Positions 15,967-23,365 of a stretch of DNA of 34,739 bases are shown here, piece by piece (within the stretch, counting starts at the first letter, position 1; each line of letters opens with the position of its first letter). This stretch comes from Natranaeroarchaeum aerophilus (GTDB taxonomy: Archaea; Halobacteriota; Halobacteria; Halobacteriales; Natronoarchaeaceae). The translations under genes and the position numbers were made by a program. Where the stretch lies: positions 300,143-334,881 of the forward strand of contig NZ_JAKRVY010000003.1 in assembly GCF_023638055.1 (NCBI RefSeq), written 5' to 3'. The notes under the pieces were generated by a model, which made no database searches, was not told where the DNA came from, and worked only from the letters and a program-made list of their open reading frames with translations.

Positions 15967-16707
15967 CTAGGTCCCCGCCCCTTGGTCCCGGTTATCGGAG
16001 ACTGACCGATCAGACGGCTCGACCGGTTCGATCCGCTGGATCGCCCCATCGAGCAGGTGGACGATCCGGTCGGCGCGTTCGGCGACGTGACGTTCGTGGG
16101 TGACCACGATCAGTGTGGTGCCGGCGTCGTGAAACTCGGCGAACAGATCGAGCACTTGTGCTTCGGTTTCGGTATCGAGATTACCCGAGGGCTCGTCGGC
16201 GAGGACGAGCACTGGATCGTTAACCAGTGCCCGTGCGAGCGCGACACGCTGGCGCTGCCCACCGGACAGTTCGTTGGGAAAGTGGTCGGCACGGTCGGCG
16301 ATGCCGACCCGCTCCAGCAGGTCACGCGCGCGCTTGCGCCGCTCTCGCCGGTCGATCCCCTGAAACACCTGCGGCAACGCGACGTTGCCGAGTGCTGTCA
16401 GTCGCGGCATGAGATTGAACGTCTGGAAGACGAAGCCGATCTCGGTGCCGCGAAGCCGCGTCCGCTCGCGACCGGAGAGCTGACTGACGTCTTTTCCGTC
16501 GACGATGACCGCGCCGCTGGTCGGCGTGTCGAGGCATCCAATGAGGTTCATCAACGTCGACTTCCCTGACCCACTCGGCCCCATGATCGCAGTGTAGGAA
16601 CCACGCGAGATATCGAGGGTCACTCCATCGAGTGCGTGGACCGGTTCACCCCGCTGGTACGTTTTTCGGACGGCATCGAGGGAAATCGCTGCATCCGTCC
16701 CTGACAT
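15967..16707 (-). CDS. MacB/LolD-type ABC transporter ATPase
   Basis: A 246-residue ATPase with Walker A GPSGSGKSTLMNLIGCLDTP, Q-loop GFVFQTFNLMPRLTALGNV, signature LSGGQRQRVALARAL, Walker B VLVLADEPSGNLD, and H-loop VVTHERHVAERADRIVHL. These are textbook MacB-class motifs. The last 25 residues form an acidic/polar tail. It is the first gene of a two-gene operon with the MacB permease and lies 96 bases downstream (same strand) of ftsY, so it may share or follow that transcript. The substrate is unknown. Confidence 0.93.
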   Translation of the reverse strand: MSGTDAAISLDAVRKTYQRGEPVHALDGVTLDISRGSYTAIMGPSGSGKSTLMNLIGCLDTPTSGAVIVDGKDVSQLSGRERTRLRGTEIGFVFQTFNLMPRLTALGNVALPQVFQGIDRRERRKRARDLLERVGIADRADHFPNELSGGQRQRVALARALVNDPVLVLADEPSGNLDTETEAQVLDLFAEFHDAGTTLIVVTHERHVAERADRIVHLLDGAIQRIEPVEPSDRSVSDNRDQGAGT

Positions 16708-16802
16708 ACGACGGATACGAAAGCTGCGATGAAAAAAGCAACACCCGGTACTGTGGGTGCTACGGGCAGTGTACTCGCCGGAAACGCAGGTCGAATAGCG
16801 AC

Positions 16803-17999
16803 TCAGCCGTCGAGGCCGAGCAGCCGGTCGACCAGACGTTCGGGCTCGAACTTCTCCAAGTCGTCGTAGCCCTGCCCGACGCCGAGGAAGAGGATCGGCT
16901 TCCCGGTGACGTGGGCGATCGAGATCGCTGCGCCGCCCTGGGAGTCGGCGTCCGCTTTCGTGAGGATCGTGCCGTCGATCTCCGCGGCATCGTTAAACTG
17001 CCGGGAGCGCTGGACGGCGTCCTGCCCGGCCACCGCCTCGTCGACGAACAGCGTCATGTCCGGATCGACGACGCGGTCGATCTTCTCTAGCTGCTCCATC
17101 AGGTCATTACTGGTGTGGAGCCGTCCTGCCGTATCGCCGAGGACGACGTCGACGTCGTTGGCCTCGGCGTACTCGACGCCGTCGTAGATCACCGCAGCGG
17201 GATCGCCGCCCTGCTGGTGGGTGATCAGCTTCTTGCCGAGCGCGTCGGCGTGCTCCTCGATCTGTTCGTTGGCACCCGCGCGGTAGGTGTCGCCGTTCGC
17301 CAGCACCGACGAGTGGCCTCGCTCTTCGAGATACTTCGCCATCTTCGCGATCGAGGTCGTCTTGCCGACGCCGTTCACACCCGTGAAGATGATCACGAGC
17401 GGCTTGTCGGCCGTCGCGACGCGCTCGTCGAAGTCGAACTGGCCCACGCTGATGACGTCGACCAGCGCTTTTCGGAGCGCGCGCTGGACCACGCCGGTCG
17501 TGCTCTTGGTAAAGCGGTGGGTCTCGCCGATCGTCTCCTCGCGGATCGTCGCCAGGATCTCGTCGACGACGGTCAGTTCGACGTCGCTCTGGAGCAGTGC
17601 CATCTCGAGCTCGTCAAGGGGTGCTTCGACGTCCTCTTCCTCGATGATGGTCTGGCCGGTCGCCACGGACTTCGCACGCTTGGCGAAGCCGGGACCATCC
17701 GACTCGTCGGCCGAGTCGGCGTCAGTACCGGCTGGTTCGGGAGTCGTCGATTCGGCTGCGTCTGGGGCTGTCGCGGTGCCGTCGGCGTCGGTCGCCGCAG
17801 TAGCAGCCTCGGCGTCCTGGGCTGCAACTGACGCATCGGCGTCTGCTGGTTCTGCCTCCGCATCGGCCGCGTCCGCGGTAGCCTCCACGTCAGCCGCGTC
17901 TTCGTCAGCCGCGTCAGCTTCCGCTTCGGCCTTTTCTTCCGCGGACTCCTCGACGTCCTCGCGGAAGCTCCCGAGTTTTTCCTTGAGACTGTCGAACAT
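16803..17999 (-). CDS. ftsY: FtsY, signal recognition particle receptor GTPase
   Basis: A 398-residue protein. The N-terminus (MFDSLKEKLGSFREDVEESA) leads into an Ala/Asp/Glu-rich low-complexity A domain to about residue 100, then the NG GTPase. Motifs: GVNGVGKTTSIAKMAKYLEE (G1), DTAGRLHTSNDLMEQL (G3), LTKADADSQGGAAIS (G4 region), and the closing GVGQGYDDLEKFEPERLVD. Role: docks ribosome-SRP complexes at the membrane for co-translational export. The start lies three bases after the prefoldin stop. The order L18Ae, prefoldin alpha, ftsY is the usual haloarchaeal arrangement. The acidic A domain is much richer in Ala-Asp repeats than the rest and is probably disordered. Confidence 0.97.
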   Translation of the reverse strand: MFDSLKEKLGSFREDVEESAEEKAEAEADAADEDAADVEATADAADAEAEPADADASVAAQDAEAATAATDADGTATAPDAAESTTPEPAGTDADSADESDGPGFAKRAKSVATGQTIIEEEDVEAPLDELEMALLQSDVELTVVDEILATIREETIGETHRFTKSTTGVVQRALRKALVDVISVGQFDFDERVATADKPLVIIFTGVNGVGKTTSIAKMAKYLEERGHSSVLANGDTYRAGANEQIEEHADALGKKLITHQQGGDPAAVIYDGVEYAEANDVDVVLGDTAGRLHTSNDLMEQLEKIDRVVDPDMTLFVDEAVAGQDAVQRSRQFNDAAEIDGTILTKADADSQGGAAISIAHVTGKPILFLGVGQGYDDLEKFEPERLVDRLLGLDG

Positions 18000-18002
18000 C
18001 CC

Positions 18003-18470
18003 TTACTCGTCGTCGCCTTCCTGCTCTTGCATCTGCGCCATCTGCTGTTGCATCTGCTGTTGCTGGAGCTGCTGGGCCTTCTCCTCGATCTGCGTACTCT
18101 CGTCTTCGAGCTCCTCGATCTGCGCTTCGACGCCCTCGATCTCCTCGCCGACCGTGTCCTGTTTGGCTTCGAGCGTCTCGATGGCGTCGCCCTGTTCCTG
18201 CTCGGCCGAGTAGCCGCCGCCGAGGCCGACGATCACTTCGTCAATGTCCTGTACCTCTGCGCGCAGGTAGGCGTCACCGCCGAGGGGAACCTGCACCGTC
18301 GAACCGGATTCGAGCGTCTCGATGGCCTCGATGGCCTCGTCGATCTCGTCGGACTCCGTTTCGAGTCCGTCGATCTCCTCTTCGAGCGCTTCGATCTGCT
18401 GTTGGATCTCCTGGAGCTGCTGGCTCAGTTCCTGCAGTTGCTGCTGTCCACCGCCGCCACCGCCCATCAT
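18003..18470 (-). CDS. pfdA: Prefoldin subunit alpha
   Basis: A 155-residue chaperone subunit. It starts MMGGGGGGQQQLQELSQQLQ and has a long coiled coil (about 8-50), a central beta-hairpin segment (STVQVPLGGDAYLRAEVQDI, VIVGLGGGYSAEQ) and a second coiled coil ending in a Gln/Met-rich tail. This is the alpha-class fold with two hairpins. Two beta-type subunits expected in the hexamer are not encoded here. The ATG at 18470 overlaps the stop of the L18Ae gene (ATGA), so translation is coupled. It delivers unfolded proteins to the thermosome (family knowledge). Confidence 0.95.
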   Translation of the reverse strand: MMGGGGGGQQQLQELSQQLQEIQQQIEALEEEIDGLETESDEIDEAIEAIETLESGSTVQVPLGGDAYLRAEVQDIDEVIVGLGGGYSAEQEQGDAIETLEAKQDTVGEEIEGVEAQIEELEDESTQIEEKAQQLQQQQMQQQMAQMQEQEGDDE

Positions 18471-18640
18471 TGTTCGACACCCTCGATTTCGATCTGGGGG
18501 CGCTTGAGGCCGTGCTGGCTCCCGATGTTGGCGTAGGTGTGTTCTTCCGCGACGTTCTCGTTCTCCGCGTCGACTGTGGATTCGAACTCCTGCCAGCCGT
18601 CGCGAGCCTGAAACTTGCCGGTAACCGTGTATTGGCTCAT
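18467..18640 (-). CDS. rpl18a: 50S ribosomal protein L18Ae (LX/L20a)
   Basis: A 57-residue archaeal-type protein: MSQYTVTGKFQARDGWQEFE at the start and HTYANIGSQHGLKRPQIEIE near the end, matching the short archaeal LX/L18Ae family. It sits in its expected place immediately upstream of prefoldin alpha, with a four-base ATGA overlap. The ATG at 18640 gives the typical N-terminus and there is no competing start. Confidence 0.92.
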   Translation of the reverse strand: MSQYTVTGKFQARDGWQEFESTVDAENENVAEEHTYANIGSQHGLKRPQIEIEGVEQ

Positions 18641-18702
18641 ACCATCGGATCCGCCCCGAAGTCGGAAGAACCTTGCTACTCGGGTCGACTGCAGAGGTCG
18701 GC

Positions 18703-19140
18703 TCAGCCTGCAACCTCGAAGTGCGTCTGTACGTTTTCCAGCGTCGTCCGGAGCTCTCGCTCGTTGTACCGCCGTGCAAACGGCGCTGCGACAGCCGAGA
18801 GCACATTCCCGGGGATCTCGTACGTCGCCGCGTACGTCAGCCGTGTCCCGCCGTCTTCGGCCTCGAACTGGAGGCCGATCTCGCCCTCGAGCCGTCCGCG
18901 CATCTCGAAGACCATCCGCTCGTCGGGCTCGTGGACGGTCTGGACCAGCTCGCCATCCAGTGCGACGCCCGCCATCCGGAAGGTGTGATCGAGGCGTTTG
19001 CCGCCGTTTTCTAGCCGCTCGACGTTGTCGATGTCGGCGATGCTGGGCGTCACTGCCATGTGGTTGTTCGGATCGTCGAGAAACGCGAAGACCTCATCGA
19101 CCGGTGCCGGGACATGGATCGTCTCGCTGACAGTGCTCAT
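18703..19140 (-). CDS. SRPBCC (START/Bet v 1-like) ligand-binding protein, CoxG-like
   Basis: A 145-residue single-domain protein. The opening VSETIHVPAPVDEVFAFLDD is the typical first strand and helix of SRPBCC domains. It is followed by FRMAGVALDGELVQTVHEPD, RLEGEIGLQFEAEDGGTRLT and a long C-terminal helix (VAAPFARRYNERELRTTLEN). Such folds bind hydrophobic ligands in a central cavity; the ligand here is unknown. The ATG at 19140 is preferred over one nine codons upstream because it begins the conserved strand. It lies between aIF-6 and L18Ae on the same strand, interrupting an otherwise translation/secretion gene row, with gaps of 53 and 62 bases. Confidence 0.85.
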   Translation of the reverse strand: MSTVSETIHVPAPVDEVFAFLDDPNNHMAVTPSIADIDNVERLENGGKRLDHTFRMAGVALDGELVQTVHEPDERMVFEMRGRLEGEIGLQFEAEDGGTRLTYAATYEIPGNVLSAVAAPFARRYNERELRTTLENVQTHFEVAG

Positions 19141-19193
19141 AGCTGTCTGTAGTTCGCGTGACGGCAAAAACGTGAGTGGGAACGAGCGACCGA

Positions 19194-19859
19194 TCAGTCG
19201 ATATAGCCGAGCGCGTCCTCGATCCGACCCAGTTCGGGACCGGTCGTGTCCTCACCGACGACGTAGCCGTGCTCGTTGGCGACCAGCCCGGAGCCGACCA
19301 GCGGGCCACCGTAGTTGATCGTCCCCACATCCGCACGGACGTCGAGCAGGTCTTCAAGATAGTCGAGCTCGGCATCCGTGGTCTTCGGATGACAGAGAAC
19401 GCCATCGGTGGTTGCGACCGCGGCGGTACCGACGGTGCGGACGCCAGCGAGTTCGCCCTGTTCGACCGGAACGTCGAGGGCGTCTTCGACGGTCGAAACA
19501 GCCTCCTCGGGGAGTTCGGGGTGGACGTACGCGCCGTAGTCGTTCGCGAGAACGACGTTTCCGGCGGCGTTGATCCGACCCGGAAGCTCGTAGACGTCAG
19601 TACCGGTCTCGTCCTCGAGCCGGTCGCGTTCGTGATCGGCGATCCGACTCGTGACCAACAGTCCGTTCTCGTTACCGGTGGCGAGCGCGCCGACCGTCCC
19701 GGAGCCGGCGACTGTCGTCGGAACGGCCGTGACCGACAGTTCGTCAGCCATGTCCTTGACGAGTTCCTCGTCGGCGTCGGGGCGGACCAGCAGATACTCG
19801 TCAGTAGCCGTCGCGAAGACACCGACGTACGCGGATCCGGTGAACGCGGCGCGGAGCAA
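19194..19859 (-). CDS. eif6: Translation initiation factor aIF-6
   Basis: A 221-residue anti-association factor of the eIF6 pentein fold, which binds the large subunit and blocks premature joining. Visible hallmarks: [40 protein letters not shown], the repeat-like [20 protein letters not shown] and [20 protein letters not shown], which reflect its internal pseudo-fivefold repeats. The start is a TTG at 19859 (Met-Leu-Arg-Ala), two bases after the L31e stop; no ATG fits better. It belongs to the L39e-L31e-aIF6 operon typical of archaea. Confidence 0.95.
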   Translation of the reverse strand: MLRAAFTGSAYVGVFATATDEYLLVRPDADEELVKDMADELSVTAVPTTVAGSGTVGALATGNENGLLVTSRIADHERDRLEDETGTDVYELPGRINAAGNVVLANDYGAYVHPELPEEAVSTVEDALDVPVEQGELAGVRTVGTAAVATTDGVLCHPKTTDAELDYLEDLLDVRADVGTINYGGPLVGSGLVANEHGYVVGEDTTGPELGRIEDALGYID

Positions 19860-19861
19860 AG

Positions 19862-20140
19862 TTACGCTGCGTGCTCTGCTTCGACGATGCTTTCGCCCTC
19901 CTCCTCGAAGCGGGCGGCGCGCACGCGAAGCTTGCTCGGCGGTTTCTTGCGGCCGCGCGACCAGACTTCCTCGTTGATCGAGGGGTCGAGACGGATGTTC
20001 TCTTCCTCAACCGAGAAGTGCTGGGCGAGGTGCTCGCGGACGAGCTTCATCGCGCGGTCTGCGCGCTTGTGTTTGGGCTCTGCCTTGGCGTCTCGCAGGG
20101 GAACGGTCATGACGCGTTCCTCGAAATCACTTGCGCTCAT
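19862..20140 (-). CDS. rpl31e: 50S ribosomal protein L31e
   Basis: A 92-residue protein with L31e hallmarks: [40 protein letters not shown] and [20 protein letters not shown]. The C-terminus is acidic. The ATG shares one base with the L39e stop (TAATG), so re-initiation is likely. L31e sits near the peptide exit tunnel. Confidence 0.97.
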   Translation of the reverse strand: MSASDFEERVMTVPLRDAKAEPKHKRADRAMKLVREHLAQHFSVEEENIRLDPSINEEVWSRGRKKPPSKLRVRAARFEEEGESIVEAEHAA

Positions 20141-20292
20141 TATTCGTCAGTGCTCTGTCGCCGCCAGTTGCGTCGCTTCGGGTTGCGCGTCACGTCACGG
20201 TCGGTCTTGATCATCACCCACGCCGGAACACGACTATTCTGTCGCTCCAGTTTGGCGAGGCGCTTTTTCTTCGATTTCGATTTCTTACCCAT
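20140..20292 (-). CDS. rpl39e: 50S ribosomal protein L39e
   Basis: A 50-residue, very basic protein: [20 protein letters not shown], then [23 protein letters not shown] near the end. This is the archaeal L39e pattern lining the exit tunnel. The ATG at 20292 is fixed by the family's MGKKS start. It is the first gene of the cluster, behind a TATA element at 20318-20324. Confidence 0.96.
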   Translation of the reverse strand: MGKKSKSKKKRLAKLERQNSRVPAWVMIKTDRDVTRNPKRRNWRRQSTDE

Positions 20293-20317
20293 AGTGGTGG
20301 GTCTTACCCGACCATCG

Positions 20318-20324
20318 TTTAAAA
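20318..20324 (-). promoter_or_regulatory. TATA element for the L39e-L31e-aIF6 operon
   Basis: The sequence ttttaaa on the minus strand is centred about 29 bases upstream of the L39e ATG (20292). With archaeal TATA-to-start spacing of about 25-30 bases, transcription would begin at or next to the ATG, giving a leaderless mRNA, which is common in haloarchaea. No Shine-Dalgarno sequence precedes the ATG. Confidence 0.6.
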
Positions 20325-20427
20325 TCTTGTTCTTTTCGGGGCGGGGAGCCATCTGTCTCGGTACAGTACCAGGGTCGTGGGATCGACAACCCCCACCGTT
20401 TTCGGTCCACCGATCCAATAGGTCTGC

Positions 20428-21039
20428 ATGGAGGTCATCAACGTCACCGCAGACGCGGAGTCGTTCACCTGCAACGCCTACCTCGTGCCCGGCGAGCGCA
20501 CGACACTGATCGACGCCGGTGCCATGCCGGGCGTCGAGGACGTCATCGCGGAGTACACGGACGAGCTAGACGCCGTCGTGCTAACCCACCAGCATGGCGA
20601 CCACGTCCAGCAACTCGACGCCGTCCTGGATCGGTTCGACGCGAACTGTTTCGCCTACGGCAGCCACCCGAGACGGACCAACGGGCTCGTCGACGGCGAG
20701 GAGATCTCCATCGGGGACGAGGCCTTCGAGGTCGTTCACACGCCCGGGCACGCGGACGATCACATCTCGCTGATCAGCGACACGACCATCTTCAGCGGCG
20801 ACGTCGTGGTCCACGACGACGGAGCCTTCGACTACGGGAGCTTCGGCCGGACGGATCGGCCCGGCCAGTCACGCGAGCAACTCATCGAAAGCATCGGGCG
20901 GATCCTCGACCGGCTCCCCGACGGCGTCGAACACATGTACGCGGGTCACGGCGACGAGTTCCACGGGGACGTTCGTGATGTCGTAGAGACGGCACTGGCG
21001 CGTGCGGAGAAACGAGAACCGAAATATCCGGAGGACTAG
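20428..21039 (+). CDS. Metallo-beta-lactamase-fold hydrolase (glyoxalase II-like)
   Basis: A 203-residue MBL-fold enzyme. Metal ligands are visible: LTHQHGDHV (HxHxDH, about 53-59), [11 protein letters not shown] (third His, about 108), [14 protein letters not shown] (Asp about 125) and the late [13 protein letters not shown] (His about 173). An Asn-Ala-Tyr-Leu opening (TCNAYLV) is also usual. These fit a two-metal hydrolase, possibly of thioesters such as S-lactoylglutathione analogues; the substrate is not identifiable. The stop overlaps that of L40e by four bases (CTAG), the two genes being convergent. Confidence 0.92.
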   Translation: MEVINVTADAESFTCNAYLVPGERTTLIDAGAMPGVEDVIAEYTDELDAVVLTHQHGDHVQQLDAVLDRFDANCFAYGSHPRRTNGLVDGEEISIGDEAFEVVHTPGHADDHISLISDTTIFSGDVVVHDDGAFDYGSFGRTDRPGQSREQLIESIGRILDRLPDGVEHMYAGHGDEFHGDVRDVVETALARAEKREPKYPED

Positions 21040-21185
21040 GCGGAACGTGCTTCCTTGGCTTTGGGCCGCAGTTTCCCGTAGCCACATTTGCGGCATCGGT
21101 CCGCTCCTTCGGCGTTGCGTGCGTTACATCGCATACAGATCATCTTGGTGAGGATCCGATCCTCCGCTTTCTCGAATGAAGCCAT
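21036..21185 (-). CDS. rpl40e: 50S ribosomal protein L40e
   Basis: A 49-residue zinc-binding ribosomal protein. The CxxC pairs are ICMRCNARN and [17 protein letters not shown] (C-x2-C-N10-C-x2-C). The ATG at 21185 gives [20 protein letters not shown], the usual archaeal start. A TATA-like aagcttaaacg (minus strand) lies about 25-35 bases upstream, suggesting a leaderless monocistronic transcript. Convergent with the MBL hydrolase through a shared CTAG. Confidence 0.93.
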   Translation of the reverse strand: MASFEKAEDRILTKMICMRCNARNAEGADRCRKCGYGKLRPKAKEARSA

Positions 21186-21267
21186 ACCGGCCCGTTGGCC
21201 GCTCGCTCGTTTAAGCTTGGTGGTCCGTGCCGGCAGGAATGACGTGGGCGCCAATACTTCGATTACT

Positions 21268-21295
21268 GTAGTGTATCACTACAACTTTCGAAGTT
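21268..21295. promoter_or_regulatory. Two adjacent palindromes upstream of the DUF7522-like gene
   Basis: gtagtgtatcactac (21268-21282) is a perfect dyad with six-base arms plus a palindromic centre. It is immediately followed by aactttcgaagtt (21283-21295), five-base arms AACTT/AAGTT. The pair lies between the divergent rpl40e (start 21185) and the gene starting at 21356. A TATA-like ttacttaatc sits at about 21320-21330, nearer the right-hand gene, so these are probably operators for that gene. No regulator is assigned. Confidence 0.5.
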
Positions 21296-21355
21296 AGTGA
21301 CGGCAGACCGATCAGGGCCAGTTACTTAATCATTGACGATCAACGACAATGTGAT

Positions 21356-21739
21356 ATGGCGAGCCAGCTACTCGCGGACGAAGCGACCGACAACATCGTA
21401 CGAACGAGTCGGACAGCGCTCGGCGACAGCCTCCGCTCGGTGACATACTTTACGCGGGACGACTACGAACAGCTCTACCTCCGGGACGACCTGGAACGCG
21501 ACGCCGACCTCACCAGCTTCATCGGTCACGAGTGGCGTGGCTTCAAAACGGCACAGGCGGCCTACGAGGGCACCGAACTCGGTGATTACAACTACACGAT
21601 CCGCGTCTTCGACAACGGCTTTTTGCTACGGGTGACCGACGAACGCGAAGGCGTGTTCGTCACCACGGACAGTCTCACGATGGGCGATTTCAACACCGTT
21701 GCACAGGCGGTACAGTCGGTTCTCCGCGACGATCTATAG
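21356..21739 (+). CDS. Conserved haloarchaeal protein (DUF7522-like)
   Basis: A 127-residue soluble protein, mixed alpha/beta by appearance, with no transmembrane segments or cysteines. Recognisable blocks are SLRSVTYFTRDDYEQLYLRD, FIGHEWRGFKTAQAAYEGTE and DYNYTIRVFDNGFLLRV. I believe it belongs to a conserved haloarchaea-restricted family (DUF7522), which needs a profile search. No function is known to me. It has its own AT-rich promoter and palindromes (21268-21295), which suggests condition-dependent expression. The next gene begins 67 bases later on the same strand. Confidence 0.85.
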   Translation: MASQLLADEATDNIVRTSRTALGDSLRSVTYFTRDDYEQLYLRDDLERDADLTSFIGHEWRGFKTAQAAYEGTELGDYNYTIRVFDNGFLLRVTDEREGVFVTTDSLTMGDFNTVAQAVQSVLRDDL

Positions 21740-21806
21740 TGCTCTCACTGGGTGTTTGCTGTCGAGAGCGCAACGCCCATGTCCGACGAACCCCCAGAGA
21801 GTACCA

Positions 21807-22334
21807 ATGACAGCTGACGAGATCCCCGAGCCAGCACGTCGCGCGCTCGACCGCCACGACGCGTTCGAACAAATAGCGGACGGCTACGAGTGCACGACGA
21901 CGCCGTTCGACGCCACCGTTCGAGCACGTCCAGCCGAGGGCGAGCGAGACGCTGCCTTCGAGATTGCGGTTCGCGTCCCGACGCTCGATGCCGTTGTAAC
22001 CGACCAGACGGTCGGAGGCGCCGTTGCGACCGACTGGTTCGAGACCTTCGAGCGCCGGCTAGCGGACGCGTACCACGCCGCCGACGTGAGGGAGACGGAC
22101 GAGCCGGTACTCGACCGTGATGACGAAACGATCACGGCGACGTTTGGCCTCCGCGCCTGGAGCGCAAGCAGCGGCGTCGACGCCGCAAAAGCCGTCATCG
22201 ACTTTACCGAAGGAACCTACGTGCAGGGAGTCGTCCCCGGCTACGAGTACGGCGAGCCGGTCGCCGGGCTGCTGGAACGAGCACAACAGAACGGGAGTGC
22301 AGACGACGCGGCCCGCGGCGGTATGCCGCTCTAG
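21807..22334 (+). CDS. Conserved haloarchaeal protein (DUF5813-like)
   Basis: A 175-residue acidic soluble protein. The N-terminus (IPEPARRALDRHDAFEQIAD, YECTTTPFDATVRARP) and the centre (WFETFERRLADAYHAADVRE) look like the haloarchaeal DUF5813 family, but this is from memory and unverified. The ATG at 21807 follows a cagagagta stretch and begins at the conserved N-terminus; the 36 in-frame residues upstream look non-coding. No catalytic motif is apparent. Its stop interlocks with that of the RAM-domain gene on the other strand (CTAG). Confidence 0.82.
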   Translation: MTADEIPEPARRALDRHDAFEQIADGYECTTTPFDATVRARPAEGERDAAFEIAVRVPTLDAVVTDQTVGGAVATDWFETFERRLADAYHAADVRETDEPVLDRDDETITATFGLRAWSASSGVDAAKAVIDFTEGTYVQGVVPGYEYGEPVAGLLERAQQNGSADDAARGGMPL

Positions 22335-22561
22335 TCCATCGCGATATAGGTGTGCGTGTCCTCGACGCCGTCGACGTCCTGAATTGCCGTTGCAGCGATA
22401 TTTTTCACTTCGCCCGGCGTGTCGACGAGCACCTTGGCGATGATATCGACATCACCAGCGACGATATGGGCGTCCTCGACGCCATCGATTCCCGCGATCT
22501 CTGCACGTAGTCGATCCGCCTGTCCCGTGTTCGCCTTGATCATGACGTATGCAGTAACCAT
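22331..22561 (-). CDS. Stand-alone Lrp/AsnC ligand-binding (RAM) domain protein
   Basis: A 76-residue protein consisting only of the RAM effector domain of Lrp/AsnC regulators: VTAYVMIKANTGQADRLRAE, DGVEDAHIVAGDVDIIAKVL, DGVEDTHTYIAMD. There is no DNA-binding HTH. Family knowledge: stand-alone RAM proteins form oligomers that bind amino acids. It starts immediately after the TAG of the TrkA-family gene with no gap, so the two are translated together. This suggests the RAM protein partners the RCK protein. It has a paralogue at 24740-24970. Confidence 0.9.
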   Translation of the reverse strand: MVTAYVMIKANTGQADRLRAEIAGIDGVEDAHIVAGDVDIIAKVLVDTPGEVKNIAATAIQDVDGVEDTHTYIAMD

Positions 22562-23257
22562 CTATGTCCCTCCCGCGCTCGCCTGTGCGGCGGCGCGGCT
22601 GTTGTCGCCGACCAGTATCTGTCGCACGTCACCAAGCACGTCGAAGTCCGCGAGCACGACCAGTCGATCGCCCTCCTCCAGTGATTCGTCCGGGTCAGGA
22701 ATGTCAAGTGGTTCATTCTCCTTTCCGAACGCGAGCACGGTTGCGTCCGCGGGAAGCTGGAGTTCGCTAATTGTGTAGCCCCGCGTCGGCGCTTCTTCAG
22801 TCACCGTCAACTCGACGACCTGCAGGTTCTGGGCGATATCGGCGATCGCGCGAATATCGCCGCCGAGCAGGGCGTTTTTCGCGCCGATCGCGCCCAGCCG
22901 TTCGGGGTAGACGATCTCGTCGACCTCGGCCGCGTACTTCCGGTAAATATCCTCTCGGTAGTCCTCGTCGATGCGCAGGATCGTCCGACAGCCGTGGTGT
23001 TTGCCGATCAGACAGGCCGGGAAGTTGGTGTTGAGATCCCCCGAGAGCGCGCCGAGGGCGTCGGCTTCGTCGATTCCGGCGCGTTCGAGGACTTCCTCAC
23101 GGGAGCCATCGCCGCCGACGACATCGAATCCCTGATCGCGGGCTCGTTCCGCGACCGCCGCATCGCGTTCTACCAGCGTCACCTCGTGTCCCTCTTCCTG
23201 GAGTACGCGACCGGTCCGCAGTCCGACTCGGCCAGCGCCTATGATAACAAACCGCAT
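22562..23257 (-). CDS. Single-RCK TrkA-family regulator (KtrA/TrkA-like)
   Basis: A 231-residue protein with one RCK_N and one RCK_C domain. The nucleotide site is MRFVIIGAGRVGLRTGRVLQ with GAGRVG, an acidic VTLVERD end of strand two, then VVGGDGSREEVLERAGIDEA. The ion-channel-regulator region includes EIVYPERLGAIGAKNALLGG. RCK_C starts at about 150 (LQVVELTVTEEAPTRGYTI). It is half the size of the TrkA at 6824-8155. Start at the ATG at 23257, where the Rossmann strand begins. No channel gene is adjacent; instead it is fused in tandem with the RAM gene. It may gate one of the two TrkH proteins or another cation channel. Confidence 0.92.
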   Translation of the reverse strand: MRFVIIGAGRVGLRTGRVLQEEGHEVTLVERDAAVAERARDQGFDVVGGDGSREEVLERAGIDEADALGALSGDLNTNFPACLIGKHHGCRTILRIDEDYREDIYRKYAAEVDEIVYPERLGAIGAKNALLGGDIRAIADIAQNLQVVELTVTEEAPTRGYTISELQLPADATVLAFGKENEPLDIPDPDESLEEGDRLVVLADFDVLGDVRQILVGDNSRAAAQASAGGT

Positions 23258-23365
23258 ATCAGCGCATACGCTTGCCCCCTTCAATAATGTTACTCCTGTA
23301 GTCGTCGATTGGCGGTTCCCTGGGTGGGTTCACAGTACGGTGATCTACCGCGTTATTAGCGACCG

